Assembly (NCBI GenBank): GCA_019426215.1
Contig: CM033392.1
Location: 37,248,980-37,312,979 of the forward strand
Reading direction: 5' to 3'
From: Buddleja alternifolia
Lineage: Eukaryota > Streptophyta > Magnoliopsida > Lamiales > Scrophulariaceae
Length of the DNA: 64,000 bases
Made by a program: the position numbers and the translations under genes. Below are positions 20,339 through 32,209 of this stretch, piece after piece (within the stretch, counting starts at the first letter, position 1; every line of letters begins with the position of its first letter). Under the pieces are notes generated by a model that saw only the letters and a list, made by a program, of their open reading frames with translations, did no database searches and was not told the origin of the DNA.

Positions 20339-22389
20339 ATAAAAGCCTTTTCTAACAACACCGACATCCTATAAATGTAAGGACTTTTTATAAGTTCCAT
20401 CACCTTATTATGTTCAAACACTTAAAGAGCTTATCGGTAATTAAAATTAAGATTCATCATCTTATTGAGCTCTTAGGAGCTAGACTAAACACCCACTTAA
20501 TACAAATATTTGCATAATTTGAAATTGGATAAGGGGCGCTACTGAAAACGAAACTATTTTCTCCTATTTTAAAACATCTATGAGTTATAGAGTTTGATGT
20601 TGCTGTATGTGTAATGAGTATGATTCATAGCCTTGACATAGAATATCTATGAATTTTTTTAATTGTAATTTGTATGCCGGTGATGATGACTAATTTATGA
20701 ATATCCAAAGTCACTGGTGGCTAAAATTATTGAAGATTAGTTAACCGCATTAAAGATAATTTTTGCAGAAGAACAAGTTTAATGTCGGTTGGAGCATCAG
20801 ACAAAATTGTCTCAATAAAATCTAACTTCTGTGGTACAGTTTGGTGTTTTTAGGTTTAAAATATCTATGTGGCTTCTAAAATTGAGAGCATCCCTTTCTT
20901 TTGTTGTCAATTTCTTGTGATGGACTCGAGGCTTCATTTGGTACCGATAACCTTTTGCATTTATAGTCTACTATACTACGAAATATGCAACACGCAGGGA
21001 AAATTGTAATTTTGGTCCTTTTTATTAGGGTAATGGCAACTTTGGGACATGATCTTTTTTAATTTGTAATTAAGTCATTAAATTTCGTTTTGTGGTAATT
21101 TCAGTCTTCAGAGTGGCAATCTTGGTTCTCCGGACCAAAAAATTCTAAAAATTAGGGATTTTGCATCTAATTTTGGGATTTTTTTGAATCTTGGAGGGAA
21201 AATTAGAGTGTTTAAATAATTTTTGGGAGGGAAAGGGAATTGAGTATTTTGCTAATATTATATTTATATATGTAGTTGTATAAACACACAACACATGCTC
21301 ACAACAGCAATATTTAAATAATAATAATATAAGTCATTAATGATTGAACTTAGCAATTTTTTAAAAATTTCATACTTATTTATCAATTTTTGTTTATTAA
21401 TTAAGACTCATAATTTCAAAGTATCTTAAAATAATATAAATTAATATTATTAAATATCACTGGTTGTATATAATATGTGTATATATATATATAATTTCAA
21501 ACCTTAGAAAATGTGTTGACCTTTTTGATCCATAATTCCTTTTGATTTTGACGAAGATAAATCTCTTTTTTTTTTTTTTTGAAGAAAAATCGGTTTTATA
21601 TATCATTCAATCGAAAGTTTACAACGTCTGGAACAATACAATTCATGTCGACTCAAACGATGTAGTAAGAACATCTGAAACACCAACTATCAAGTTTTTA
21701 AAGATAACAAATCTTAAGAACTCACAAACGAACACAAGAAAATTCTTGTGCAACTCCTATTCAAGGAGAGATGAAACTCTAATTTGAGAGAGAAAATAAA
21801 TTCTCATACGAGAGAGAAAATAAAATACTAAACAAAATTTCTAAAACGTTATATAAATTTAAAAACGTAAGTATCACTCGTCTTCAACTCGTCGGATTTG
21901 TCTCTATCTCTTTAGATACATACCTGTCTTGTTAGATTTGGAGATGTGTGTTTAGATCCATATCCATCTCGTTAGATTTTAAAATGTGATGTACAACTTG
22001 AAGAAGGGTGCTCCAATCCAATCCGCCGACAATGGTGGTGGTAACAGTGGTGAAGTAGAGAGCTGCTTCACCAAGCCATCACCGGCGGAGGAAAATAGAA
22101 AAAAAAGAAGGCTAGGATTTAGAGAGAGATGAGGAGAGAGAGACGCGTGAAAATTACAAAATTTGTTCTTGACAAAGGCAAATCTCTTTAATTAAATATT
22201 AATTATTGATCGATTCCTTATGTAGATTCGAAAATAAGATCTCTCCAAATCACATTCAATAAAAGGGAAGTGTTTACATATAATCATACTTTATTTACTA
22301 GCTCCTCGTTGGTAATATGATCTTCTCATGATAGCCTCTATGCTTATATTTCATAATGAATATTTAGCCAAAAGGTAAGTAGCCATTTT
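20339..22389. other. About 2 kb without recognised gene; decayed repeats possible
   Basis: The sequence is AT-rich with no long ORF. GAGCTCTTAGGAGCT with AAACACCCACTTAA (20460-20500) recalls a common plant MITE-like repeat. A T-run near 21567-21582 followed by TTTTATATATCATT could be the tail of a reverse-oriented LINE. Neither is firm. An 81-codon ORF at 21542 spans the T-run and is not credible. This may be the oldest host-derived sequence in the window. Confidence 0.4.
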
Positions 22390-23094
22390 GGAAAGAATCC
22401 TTTTTATCCTCCTTCTTTATTTACAGATTCTGTTCAATCAATTAAGGTTGATTTATTTACCTCTCTCATCTTTGGTAAGTAGTCGCTTACTTATTATATG
22501 GAAAGAGTTGTTGTCTTTTATTATCTCTCCATTACCATGCTTTATGGTTCATTATATATGCTTTACTCATTCTCTGGCCAATTCATGAATTCTACAAGCC
22601 TTATACAGCATATTATTGATAACAATTTGTTCTTGTCCATAGTACTATCTCTGCTAAGTTCCAGTTTGGAAGGAGTGGTACCGGTTAGCGCTTGGAATTT
22701 GGAGTGACAAACATGAGTGGTCAAGTAAAGCGTTCGAGTCGAGTCTCTCATAATTCCCTTTTGAAGTTGTTGTTTGCGGATTTACAATCTGTTCTGTCTA
22801 TTTGTCCCAAGGGTGTAGTAAAGTGACACTCACTTCATTGTACTGAGTCTGTCTTGTCTTTTACGTTTTTAGTGACTGAATTCACCTCCGTGATTTAGCA
22901 CTTAGTTTTATTCTTTCATCTTTTGTAATTCTTATTTCTGGATTCTGTTTCTAAAATTGCAAGTGATATTTTATTTAAGTATTTTTTAGTTGTACCTTTT
23001 GGTAATTTATAATTCCACTGTGCATTCTTGCACAATTTTTTAATTCCTTAATTCACCTCCCCCCCCCCACACAAGGTATATCTTGAGTTACTTT

Positions 23095-23107
23095 TGGCAT
23101 CTGAGCC
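23095..23107 (+). other. Degenerate Met-tRNA primer-binding site of H
   Basis: TGGCATCTGAGCC differs at two positions from the canonical TGGTATCAGAGCC. Its place between the LTR tail and gag supports the call. Confidence 0.6.
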
Positions 23108-23176
23108 AGGTGGCTCATTTTCAAAGGGGTTAACAACTGGAGTCAAAAGATCTATATAGTCACCTCCATTTTTGAT

Positions 23177-24606
23177 ATGTATGAAGAGGGGCAATCTCAC
23201 TCCCATTCACCACTCTTCGACTGTTCAAATTATGCCACCTAGAACAACTGGAAGGAGGAGTATTTTATTTCCCTTGATTTCAAACTTCGGAAAATAGTCA
23301 TGAAAGGACCTCCCATTCCAATGAAGAAAATTGAAGGACAAAGTGTTCCAAAAGGTTGGGATGACTTTAATAGCAGTGATGAGAAGATTCTACAAATAAA
23401 TGGAAGAGCTAAAAATATCTTATCATGTGCTCTCACTAAAGAAGAATACAATCAAGTAAGCACATGTGTTTCAGGAAAACAAATGTGAGATATGTTACAA
23501 GTCACTCATGAAGGTACCAGTCAGGCCAAACAAGAAAGGATTGCTCTCCTTGTTCATCATTATGAACTATTTCAGATGAATAAAGCAGAAACCATCAGCC
23601 AGATGTATGCTCGATTCATGTAAATTATAAATCCGATGTTTTCTCTTGAAAAAGCCATTTCAAAAAACAAATAAACCCCGTAAGATACTAAGATCTCTTC
23701 CCAAAGTATAGACACTAAAGGTCACTTCCATTCATGAAACCAAGGATATGAATGTCATGACAATCGAAGAACTCATTGGTTCTCTTACCTCCCATGAAAT
23801 GACTTTCATGTCCAAGAAAGTTCTGACTCAAAGATCTAAAAGTCTCTTGCATTCCAATCCAGATTGATAAAAAGTCCACATGATCTGGAAGAGATGAGTG
23901 ATGGACAATTCGATGAAGAACTTGCTATGGTTTACTAGGAGGATGCAATTTCTCAAACAACGCAAAAGATTCCAAACCTAAATTCCGATAAAGAGATGAG
24001 AAGATCGTGTGCCATGAATGCTTTGAATGTGGTCACATCAGACCTGATTGACCGAAATTGAAGAAATTCCAAAAGAACGATAGAAGTTCTAGACAACGTG
24101 TTCTATTTACACCATGGGATGAATCTGAAGCAAATGCATGCAATGATGAAGACAACTATCTTATGGAAAAGAAACAGGTATCTATTGAATCAAAATCTGA
24201 TTTAAATTATTCCGATGTTGATACCGCTAAAAGTTCTTATTTATATGATATTATTAAAAATTATGAGAATCAGATCGAAAACTTGATTTATAAGAATAAA
24301 TTGCTTCATAGTCCACTCAAAAAATTCTCTCTACAAAAGGCTAAATTGAAACAGAAATTTGATGATCTCGTGAAAGATAAACTTTGCCTTGAGAATGAGT
24401 ATCTATTTGAAGAATACACTTCTGTTTGGAAATAAGTTTATGATTTGAAAAATCAAGTCAAAGGAAAAGATGTCATGCACACATCACATATACATCATGA
24501 TCATACTTGTCATGCATCTACTTCCGGAACATATTCCAACTATAAATTTGTGAAAACTACTCATAATCATGCTCACCATGCTGGAAAAAAAAGGACACCA
24601 CTCATT
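23177..24606 (+). pseudogene. gag: gag of copia H (decayed)
   Basis: Recognisable Gag segments include WDDFNSSDEKILQINGRAKN, LQVTHEGTSQAKQERI and YELFQMNKAETISQMYARF. They match the UBN2-type Gag of Sirevirus-like copia elements. A zinc knuckle CHECFECGHIRPD at about 24010-24050 lacks its final Cys because that codon is TGA. The C-terminal part is lysine-rich and coiled-coil-like (24058-24435), then His-rich. Several stops and frameshifts occur. The LTR of copia C cuts it at 24606, so a 103-codon ORF at 24445-24756 is a chimera across the junction. Confidence 0.75.
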
Positions 24607-26693
24607 TGTTGGGTTGGGTTCTATTCCCCGGGTGGCTCGTGGCAACGGAATTTAAAATTTAAACGTACAACCACCCGAAACAGGAATAATGGTGTGCTCG
24701 ATTATGCTATAAAGAAGGTTACGAGAATTTTTACGTTTTCAATTAAATTCTCGTAGCAACCACTTTGATCTTTTCAACCCTGTGGTGCAATTCCACATGA
24801 TTTCTTGAAAGAAATCGCCCGTCGATTGTATCTACAGTTTTAGTGCTCCAAACGTCGCACCTCTAAGATGTATCCACACCTCGTTCAAGTCACCACCTAC
24901 TTCGTTATTGGTGCTAGCCAACGAAATAGATCTAAGTCTAAAACCTAGGCTTGATTATATGAAGGGATGGAATATGTGAATCGTTAAGTTCAACACATGA
25001 ACAAAATGATGTCATATTGGAATAGGGGAGGGGCCGATTTTTGCTTGAGGATTACAAGGAAAAACTCTCTTTATTTTCCAGCTAGAGGTTCGAATTTTAG
25101 CTCTTAGGCAGCTTAGGGTTTTTAGTCTTGCATTGCCATATATATAGAATAGGAGTCCTAATCCAATTGCAAGACTTGGAGACGAAGAAAACCCTTTTCT
25201 TCTTCACCAAGAATTCGAATCCCTCATCCTTTTGGGCTAAAATTCGGCCATCCTCTTTTATTTGAGTCCAAGAATTAATTCTTGACTCCATATTTAATTA
25301 TGAGCTAAACCCATCAATTAAATATTTTCATATAATTAAAACCAGTTTAATTATATTACTTATTCCAATTAGCTTATTTATTTAACTTGGGTCAAGCCCA
25401 ACTAAATAAAATACTTGGACTCCACTAGGTCCATTAATTTAATTATTTCTACAAGATTAATTAAAGTAGTCGAATTAATTGATCGCCTCAATTAATTCAT
25501 ATTCCATATTAGGAAAGAACTAGACTTTCCTAATTTCCTCAATTTTCTCAAATTGATTAATCACATCATTTAAGCACTGACTCTCATGAGTTAAGTATGT
25601 GACCCCTTAGGCTCTTCTACCATCTAGTAGTAAGTACACTTTCCCAAGTGCTAGTGTGCTTTCCTAAAATAGAAAGCACTAGATTAAATCATTCCTTTTA
25701 TTCAATCAGGCCTCGAATTAATCATCACATTAATTATCGGCGCTTACAAATCGTGGTTACTATCTAGCAACGGGCCATGAAGACCTAGATAAAGACGAAG
25801 ATAAAGATACACCTTTCGTGATCTTGATTCTTGTATAAGTAAGATCCCTCCATCTAATCTCCCGATTGAATCTAGAGCGGTGGCTAAGGTCGAAGCTCTA
25901 TTAATTCAATAACTATGTTTCCCAAATATGGTGAGATCGACTTTCGACTATCTAAACGGGGAAACCCTATACCTCTTTAGATATCATACTTAGGTCGAAG
26001 AATCCTAAAGTCGATTCTCTATTTAAACATAGGAGATTCACTAACAAGACTAATGTCAGAGATAGATCCCATCTTGATTCTCACGTGCCTTCATACATAA
26101 TCAGCCCATGTCTGATTTTGCCCATTTGTAATCATCTAAGTAATCATGAAACAAATCAAGACATGTTCGATTGGGTATAAGACATCCAATCGAATCTCAG
26201 GTTCTAAGGATTACTCTTACACTACAAGACCACTGGAAGTCCCAGATACGACTGGGATTCCATTTAATGTAACTTCCATGAGGTTGTTCAATTTACCTAT
26301 TCCCACAATAGGAACCCTCATACATCCATAGGGTTTCACCGTCCCAATATCTATGGAATGAGAACACTCTATCAAGAGTATGCATCATACAAGCAAGTCT
26401 TTTGGGTCTCATCGATATCACTTCATCTCGATGAGCCCATTCACGACTTGGAACATATGTTTAAGGATCATAGCCTTGGAGACATATTCCATCATTGCCA
26501 TTCCCGATGCGCAATGATGTCCCATAGCTATGTGTGATCCTTCGGGACATTATTCTTAGTTAAAACCAAGCTATATACGCGAATAAAGAATGCCACAAGA
26601 TTAACTTTATTTATATGAAAAAGATCGTTTAGCTAGAGTTATTATTACATAGAATGGAGCCCAAAATTGGTGCGTCGGGCATAAACTCTAACA
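24607..26693 (-). repeat. 3' LTR of copia C (2087 bp)
   Basis: In plus coordinates it begins TGTTGGGTTGGGTTC and ends AACTCTAACA. The purine tract GGCAAGAGGGAGA precedes it on the coding strand. A TATATATA element near 25137-25146 (also at about 35699-35710 in the solo copy) is the likely promoter. An ORF at 26146 has no support. Confidence 0.85.
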
Positions 26694-26707
26694 ATCTCCC
26701 TCTTGCC

Positions 26708-27366
26708 TTAGTGCCAATTGCCCATGTACTTGAGGTACATTCTCCCTAGATGTGCTTCAAATACTTTTTGGCTTAAGGGTTTGGTGAGCTGGTCTGCCAC
26801 ATTGCCTGCAGAGTTCACACGTTCCTCTCGAACGTCGCCTCTCCCAATGATCTCCCTGATCAAGTCGTATCGCCTCTGTATATGCTTGGATTTCTGATGA
26901 GACCTTGGCTTCTTTGCTTGTGCAATAGCCCCGTTGTTATCACAGTACAAAAGTACTGCGTCTACAATGGATAGAACTACACCCCATTCTTGCATGAAGT
27001 TACTTATCCAAACACCTTCCTTCGCAACCTCTAAAGTGGTGATATATTCTGCTTCAGTCGTGGAGTCCGCCATAGTTGCTTGCTTGGAACTTTTCCAGGT
27101 GACGGCTCCTCCATTGAGCAGATAGACAAATCCCGAGATCGACTTCAAGTCGTCCACATCTATTTGGAAACTTGAATTGGTGTATCCCTCTATCTCCAAT
27201 TTTCCACATCCATATATAAAAAACAAGTCCTTAGTTCTGTTAAGGTACTTAAGGATCGCTTTTGCTGCATTCCAGTGCTTCTCACCGGGATCAGCTTGAT
27301 AACGGCTGTACACACTCAATGCGTATGCCACATCGGGTCTTGTGCAAATCATCGTGTACATTATGC
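26708..27366 (-). pseudogene. pol: RT end and RNase H of copia C
   Basis: The minus-strand frame encodes MICTRPDVAYALSVYSRYQ, the usual copia RT tail. RNase H follows with SISGFVYLLNGGAVTWKSS, ADSTTEAEY and LYCDNNGAIAQAKKP, and the frame ends YMGNWH. The catalytic Asp of GYTD is Asn (GYTN), which would abolish RNase H. There are no internal stops in about 220 codons, so this is younger or better preserved than its neighbours. The upstream half of RT, including YVDD, is missing at the junction with D. Confidence 0.85.
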
Positions 27367-27379
27367 AACAACACACACC

Positions 27380-28191
27380 CCTAAACTTGGTTCACACCCA
27401 ATAATCACCTCCAACTAACAACTCCAAACCACACTTGGCATCCACAACCCATAATTTCCACACAAAACATCCCAATCACAACAATGTATACGCAACAAAC
27501 GAGTCCCACATGACTTCCAATCAACAAAATGAATAAGTGGGGATAAACCAATCACTCACTGGAAGTTAAAAAAAAATCGAGCAAACGGAGATCACTTGAG
27601 ACGGCGGCTGTGGCGGTTGAAATAGATCGGTCGGCGAAAAATAGTGAGGGTGATGGTGGCGGTGCGGTGGAAGCAGGCACAAATCTGGATAAAGAGGAAG
27701 AAAAAATGAGGTTCTGATTGAGTTGGACCAAGGAAGGGGTTTCATACGAGTCCTGGCACTCAGCCGTGAAAAATTAGCGCTCAAGCGCGGATCTAGGGGC
27801 AATGGGTGCCGATCTCAGGGCGCTTGGGCGGGAGAATCATGGCGTTGGGGCGCGAGAGTGTGAGACGAATTCCACTTTTAAGGAAAAGCTGTTCCCAGGC
27901 GCAGGGGCGCGATAATGCGAAGGATGTGAGGCAAAAGGAGAATTGACTGCGCCTAGGCATGAGTTGAGGGTGCTTGGGCACCACAATGCAAAGTATTAGT
28001 GGCAAAGTAGGACGTGTGGTGCCCGAGCATGGAGACTGGGATGCCTAGAGCGGATCAGTGAAGCAAGGTCCGATTCCTGTTTAAACAACAAAGGAGAAAA
28101 AAATCTTAAACTCAAACGAACAATAACAAAACAAAGAAAAACATGGCAAACTAAGCTAAAGAAGCACAAAAATGGAAAATAAAAGGGCTTC
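27380..28191 (-). other. 3' non-coding region of gypsy D with GC-rich repeated words
   Basis: No gene is credible here. Between 27775 and 28055 there are repeated GC-rich words such as GGCGCTTGGGC, GCGCCTAGGCAT, GTGCTTGGGCAC and GCGATAATGCGAA. A related phrase recurs at 32097-32119 between gag and protease. Several short minus-strand ORFs overlap this region and are composition artefacts. The purine tract ends the region. Confidence 0.55.
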
Positions 28192-28231
28192 GGTTGCCTC
28201 CTAAGAAGCGCTTGTATATAGTCATTAGCTT
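28192..28231 (-). other. Conserved post-pol Athila motif in D
   Basis: The minus strand reads AAGCTAATGACTATATACAAG then CGCTTCTTAGGAGGCAACC, near-identical to 3392-3434. It follows the end of integrase. Confidence 0.7.
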
Positions 28232-28239
28232 GACTTTGA

Positions 28240-29520
28240 AAAGACAATTCATGGAGGATCCAAGAGTAAAACGGACACTATGTCCCTTTACCAATTAATC
28301 CCAACGTAGTGCTTTAACCGTTGGGCATTTGTTATGAATTTTTGCCCATCCTCCGTGGTAAGCTTTACGGCGCTTGAGGGATAGACACAAGTCACGAGGA
28401 ATGGTCCTGACTAATAAGACTTTGGCTTCCCAGGAAAAAGTTAGAGATGAGAGTTGTATAGTAACACCCTCTCTCTCTCCTGAAACTCTCGGGGAATAAT
28501 ATGCTTGTCATGCCACTTCTTTATGCGCTCCTTGTACAATTTGGCACTCTCGTAAGCATCACGACGTCATTCATCAAGTTCATACAATTGAAGCAACCAG
28601 TTGGTACCTACAAGTTTGGCATCAAAGTTAAGAAACTTAATAGCCCAAAAGGCACGATGCTCAAGTTCAATCGATAGATGACATGCTTTGCCAAAGATGA
28701 GGTTATAAGAGGACATGCCAATGGGGGTCTTAAACGCGGTCCTATAGGCCCATAAGGCATCATCTAGCTTTAAAGACCAATCCTTCATAGAGGCATTGAT
28801 CATTTCATTGAGGATCCAGTTTATTTCCCTATTTAACACCTCGACTTGACCGCTAGTCTGAGGATGGTAAGGGGTCGAAATTTTATGTTTCACACCATAG
28901 TTGTTCAATAAATTTTCGAATTGCTTATTGCAAAAGTGGGTGAACCCATCACATATGATTGCTCTAGGGGTTCCAAATTGAGTAAAAAATAGTTTCTTTA
29001 AAAATCTAATAACAACCCTAGCATCATTAGTTGGTAGAGTCTCGGCTTCAACCCACTTGGACATATAATCAACATCAACAAGAATGTATTTATTAGAACA
29101 AAGCTAGTAAAAGGTCCCATAAAATCGATACCCCATACATCAAACCACTCACACTCAAGCACACTATTCAAGGGTATCTCATGTCGTTTGGAAATATTAC
29201 CGGTTCTTTGGCATCTATCACAAGATTTGACATAATGGAATGCATCTTCAAAAAGAGTAGGCCAGAAGAAACCTGACTATAGAACTTTGGCAGCCGTTTT
29301 AAAAGGCCTAAAATGGTATCCTACCAACATATCATGACAATGAGCCAAAATAAAATCCATTTCAACCTCGGGTACACAATGCCGGATAACTCCATCTACA
29401 CCAACTTTAAACAAGAAGGGCTCCTCCCACAAATAATGCCTAACATCCTTTAAAAATTTCTTGTGTTGATGAAAAGTGAGATCATAGGGTGTAATCCACG
29501 CAACAAAAACTTTGGAAAAT
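28240..29520 (-). pseudogene. pol: integrase of gypsy D
   Basis: The best segment (29064 to 28567) includes [17 protein letters not shown] with a core Asp, and [15 protein letters not shown] with the catalytic Glu. Upstream, [18 protein letters not shown] (about 29215-29160) is the HHCC finger end, and DFMGPF carries the first Asp. Downstream are SGPFLVTCVYP and FITNGQRLKHYVG, the Athila C-terminal part. Stops occur after LYELDE and elsewhere. It would insert the cDNA copy, but this copy is interrupted. Confidence 0.87.
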
Positions 29521-29543
29521 TAGCATACTAAGGTAATGTGTTA

Positions 29544-31216
29544 TCAGAAAGGAGCAAAAAGTTGTTCATCCAGGAATTCCTCTCCTATTGGCATCTCATC
29601 CAATATATTATCAACTAACTCAAGTTTAGAAAGATGATCAGCTACTACATACTCAGTTCGTTTCTTATCTTTTATTTCTAAGTCAAATTCTTGTAGTAGT
29701 AAGATCCACCTAACAAGTCTAGGTTTTGCATCTTTCTTAGCAAGTAAATATTTCAAAGTAGAGTGAATAGTGTATACTATTACTTTGTTAAGAATAAGAT
29801 AAGAGAGTGAAATTTGTTAAAGGCAAAAATCACAACTAACAATTCTTTTTCAGTCGTAGCATAATTCATTTGAGCTTCATTCAACGTATGAATAGCATAG
29901 TAAATAGTATGGAAGATTTTATCCTTCCTCTGACTGAGTACTGCTCAGTATCGCTTTCATCACACTTCAACTCAAATGGAAGGCTTCAATCTGGTGCTGC
30001 CATCATCGGTGCTGAAATCAACTTCTCCTTCAAAGTCAGGAAGGTTTGCATGCATTCATCATTAAAGTCAAAAGATGCATCTTTCATGAGTAAGTTGGAC
30101 AAAGGTTTAGGAATTTTAGAAAAATTAGAAATGAAACGCCTATAAAACCTGGCATGTCCCAAAAAACTTCTCACAACCTTGACTGTAGTGGGTGGTAGAA
30201 GATTGACAATCACCTCGATTTTTTCTCTATATACCTAAATCTCTTTGTGAGAGATATTATGACCTAAAACTATGACTTCATGTACCATGAAATGACACTT
30301 TTCTCAATTTAAGACTAGGTCAGTCTGCTCACATCTCTACAAATCAAAAGTTAGGTTTTGCAAACATCAATCATAACTAGAGCCAAAAACAGAAAAATCA
30401 TCCATAAATATCTCAAGAAATTGCTCCACCATATCATGAAAGACATAACTCATGCATCTTTGGAAAGTAGGGAGGGAATTACACAAACCAAAAGGCATCC
30501 GTCTATAAGTATAAGTGCCATAAGGACAAGGGAAAGTAGTTTTCTCTTGATCCTCAAGTGTAATGGTAATTTGATTATGAAATACCCATCCAAAAAGCAA
30601 TAATAATCATGCCCGGCTAATCTTTCTAACATTTGGTCCACAAAGGGGAGGGGGAAATGGTCTTTTCGGGTATACTCTTTCAATTTAATATAATCAATGC
30701 AAACCCTAAAATCGATAACTAGTCTAGACAGAATTAGTTCATTGTTATCATTGCGAACTACCATCGTACCTCCCTTCTTTGGTACTACTTGAGTCGGACT
30801 TACTCATATGGTATCCGAGATAAGGAAGATGATCCCCATATCAAGGAGTTTGATTAACTCTTTCTTCACCACTTCTTGAATTTGAGGATTCAACCTTGGA
30901 TGGTGGGTTTGGCTGTCTCTTCCATCAAAATCTTGTGCATGCAAATGGCTGTGCTAATCCCCTTGATGTCCGCTATCTTCCATCCAAAATCACATTTATG
31001 AGCCTTCAACATCTTCATCAATCGTTCTTCTTGTTGCTTTGGAAGGGAATAAAAAATAATTAATGGTATAGTTCCATTATCATTCAAATAAACATACTTA
31101 AAGTGTGATGGTTGAGGTTTGAGTTCAAGAGTGGGGGATTCTTCGATGGAGGGTTGAGATGTTTTTCTCCAAGCTAAGGATAACTTCCAATTGTTTCTCG
31201 CTATCTGAATCAACAT
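29544..31216 (-). pseudogene. pol: reverse transcriptase and RNase H of gypsy D
   Basis: RT begins near 31216, with CDFGWKIADIKGIS at about 31000. The VIDFRVCIDY, LPFVDQMLERLAGH and TYTYRRMPFGLCN blocks follow. The catalytic motif is FMDDFSVFG near 30385. Next come FLGHARFYRRFISNFSKI and FNDECMQTFLTLK. RNase H contains [19 protein letters not shown] and [10 protein letters not shown] at 29756-29590. In RNase H the expected YTDH is YTIH, so a catalytic Asp is lost. A frameshift breaks RT between 30600 and 30450. The order RT-RH-IN is typical of gypsy. Confidence 0.87.
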
Positions 31217-31586
31217 GCATAGAGTTCATGATGAACCTCTCGAGTGGGTCATCAACCATATTCTCCTAAAAATGCTCAACAATAAAAAGGTCAAAAACAT
31301 CAATGCGTAAACAAGATTCATTATCAAGTGGATGCTTGAGGACCTCATAGACATCTAAAGTGACCTTGTAGTCTGCCACATTCAAGGTCAACCTACCATT
31401 GGCAATATCAATTACTGCCTTACAGGTGGCTAGAAAGGTCTTTCTAGGATCAATGATACCTCAACATCTTCCTCCATATCAAGGACCACGAAGTCAACCG
31501 GAAAGTAAAATTTGTCGACTTGTACGATACATCCTCAATGATTCCCTTTGGCCTCTTAATTGATGTTGGTTTGGGATTGCCAAGGC

Positions 31587-31910
31587 CTAAATTCGTGAAG
31601 AGGGATACAGTAGGAGGTTGATGATAGCTCCCGAATCACAAAGGACCTTCTTGAATGTGAGGTGCCCTATGGTGCAAGGGATCATAAGACTCCCTGGATC
31701 TTTGATTTTCATTAGCAACTTGTTGAGAATGATTGCCGAGCACTGCTCGATTAAGCACACTGTCTCATTCTCTTCCCAATTATGCTTGTTGGACAAGATG
31801 TCCTTGAAGAATTCAATGTGATTGGGCATTTGCAAAATTGCATCGATAACGGAAATGTTGATCCGAACCTCACAAAGAATACCTAGGATTCTAAGCAAGC
31901 TTTCACCCAT
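31587..31910 (-). pseudogene. pol: aspartic protease region of gypsy D
   Basis: The minus strand encodes KDPGSLMIPCTIGHLTFKK followed by VLCDSGAIINLL, matching the Athila protease region where CDLGASINLMP is usual. The DSGA catalytic triplet is kept. The linker to RT (31225-31586) shows no intact frame. The enzyme would process the Gag-Pol polyprotein. Confidence 0.75.
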
Positions 31911-32209
31911 CTACTTTTTGTGCTTTTTCTGAGCCATTAAAAAAGGTAGTCGTATCCCAATGGGTGGAGCGGGAGTCAGAGAAGAAAAATGAGATGGATC
32001 AAAGCCAGGCGAAAGAAGCTAGTGGCAATGGCAGTGCTAGTGCACGGGGTGTGGCACTCGGTGGTGGAGATGATGGCTCCTCGACGTGTCTGACTGGCGC
32101 TTGGGCACTATAATGCGAATCAACTTGTTCTGGACAGGTGTTAGCGGTGCCTGATCGTGGTCTGATTGGCGCTCTGGCGACGTAGTGCGTACAAAATCTT
32201 CATTTTGCT

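Larger units (their letters stand above)
22390..24606 (+). mobile_element. Sirevirus-like copia element H, LTR tail and gag
   Basis: A Met-type primer site at 23095 follows an LTR-like tail with a C-run (23058-23068). Gag follows and is cut at 24607 by the LTR of copia C. The LTR start is not determined; 22390 is only approximate. Its gag differs from that of I and J, so it is another Sirevirus or Rider-like lineage. Confidence 0.6.
24607..27366 (-). mobile_element. Copia element C (Angela-type), 3' end only
   Basis: The minus strand carries the end of RT plus RNase H (27366 to 26708), a purine tract and a complete 3' LTR (26693 to 24607). Everything upstream in pol is missing. At about 27366 the sequence switches to the 3' region of gypsy D. 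The same LTR family occurs as a solo LTR at 35168-36970 plus 54280-54579. Confidence 0.8.

Noticed and set aside
24445..24756. 103-codon ORF with His-rich start
   Set aside because: It crosses the junction between gag of H and the LTR of C at 24606/24607, so it is a chance fusion.
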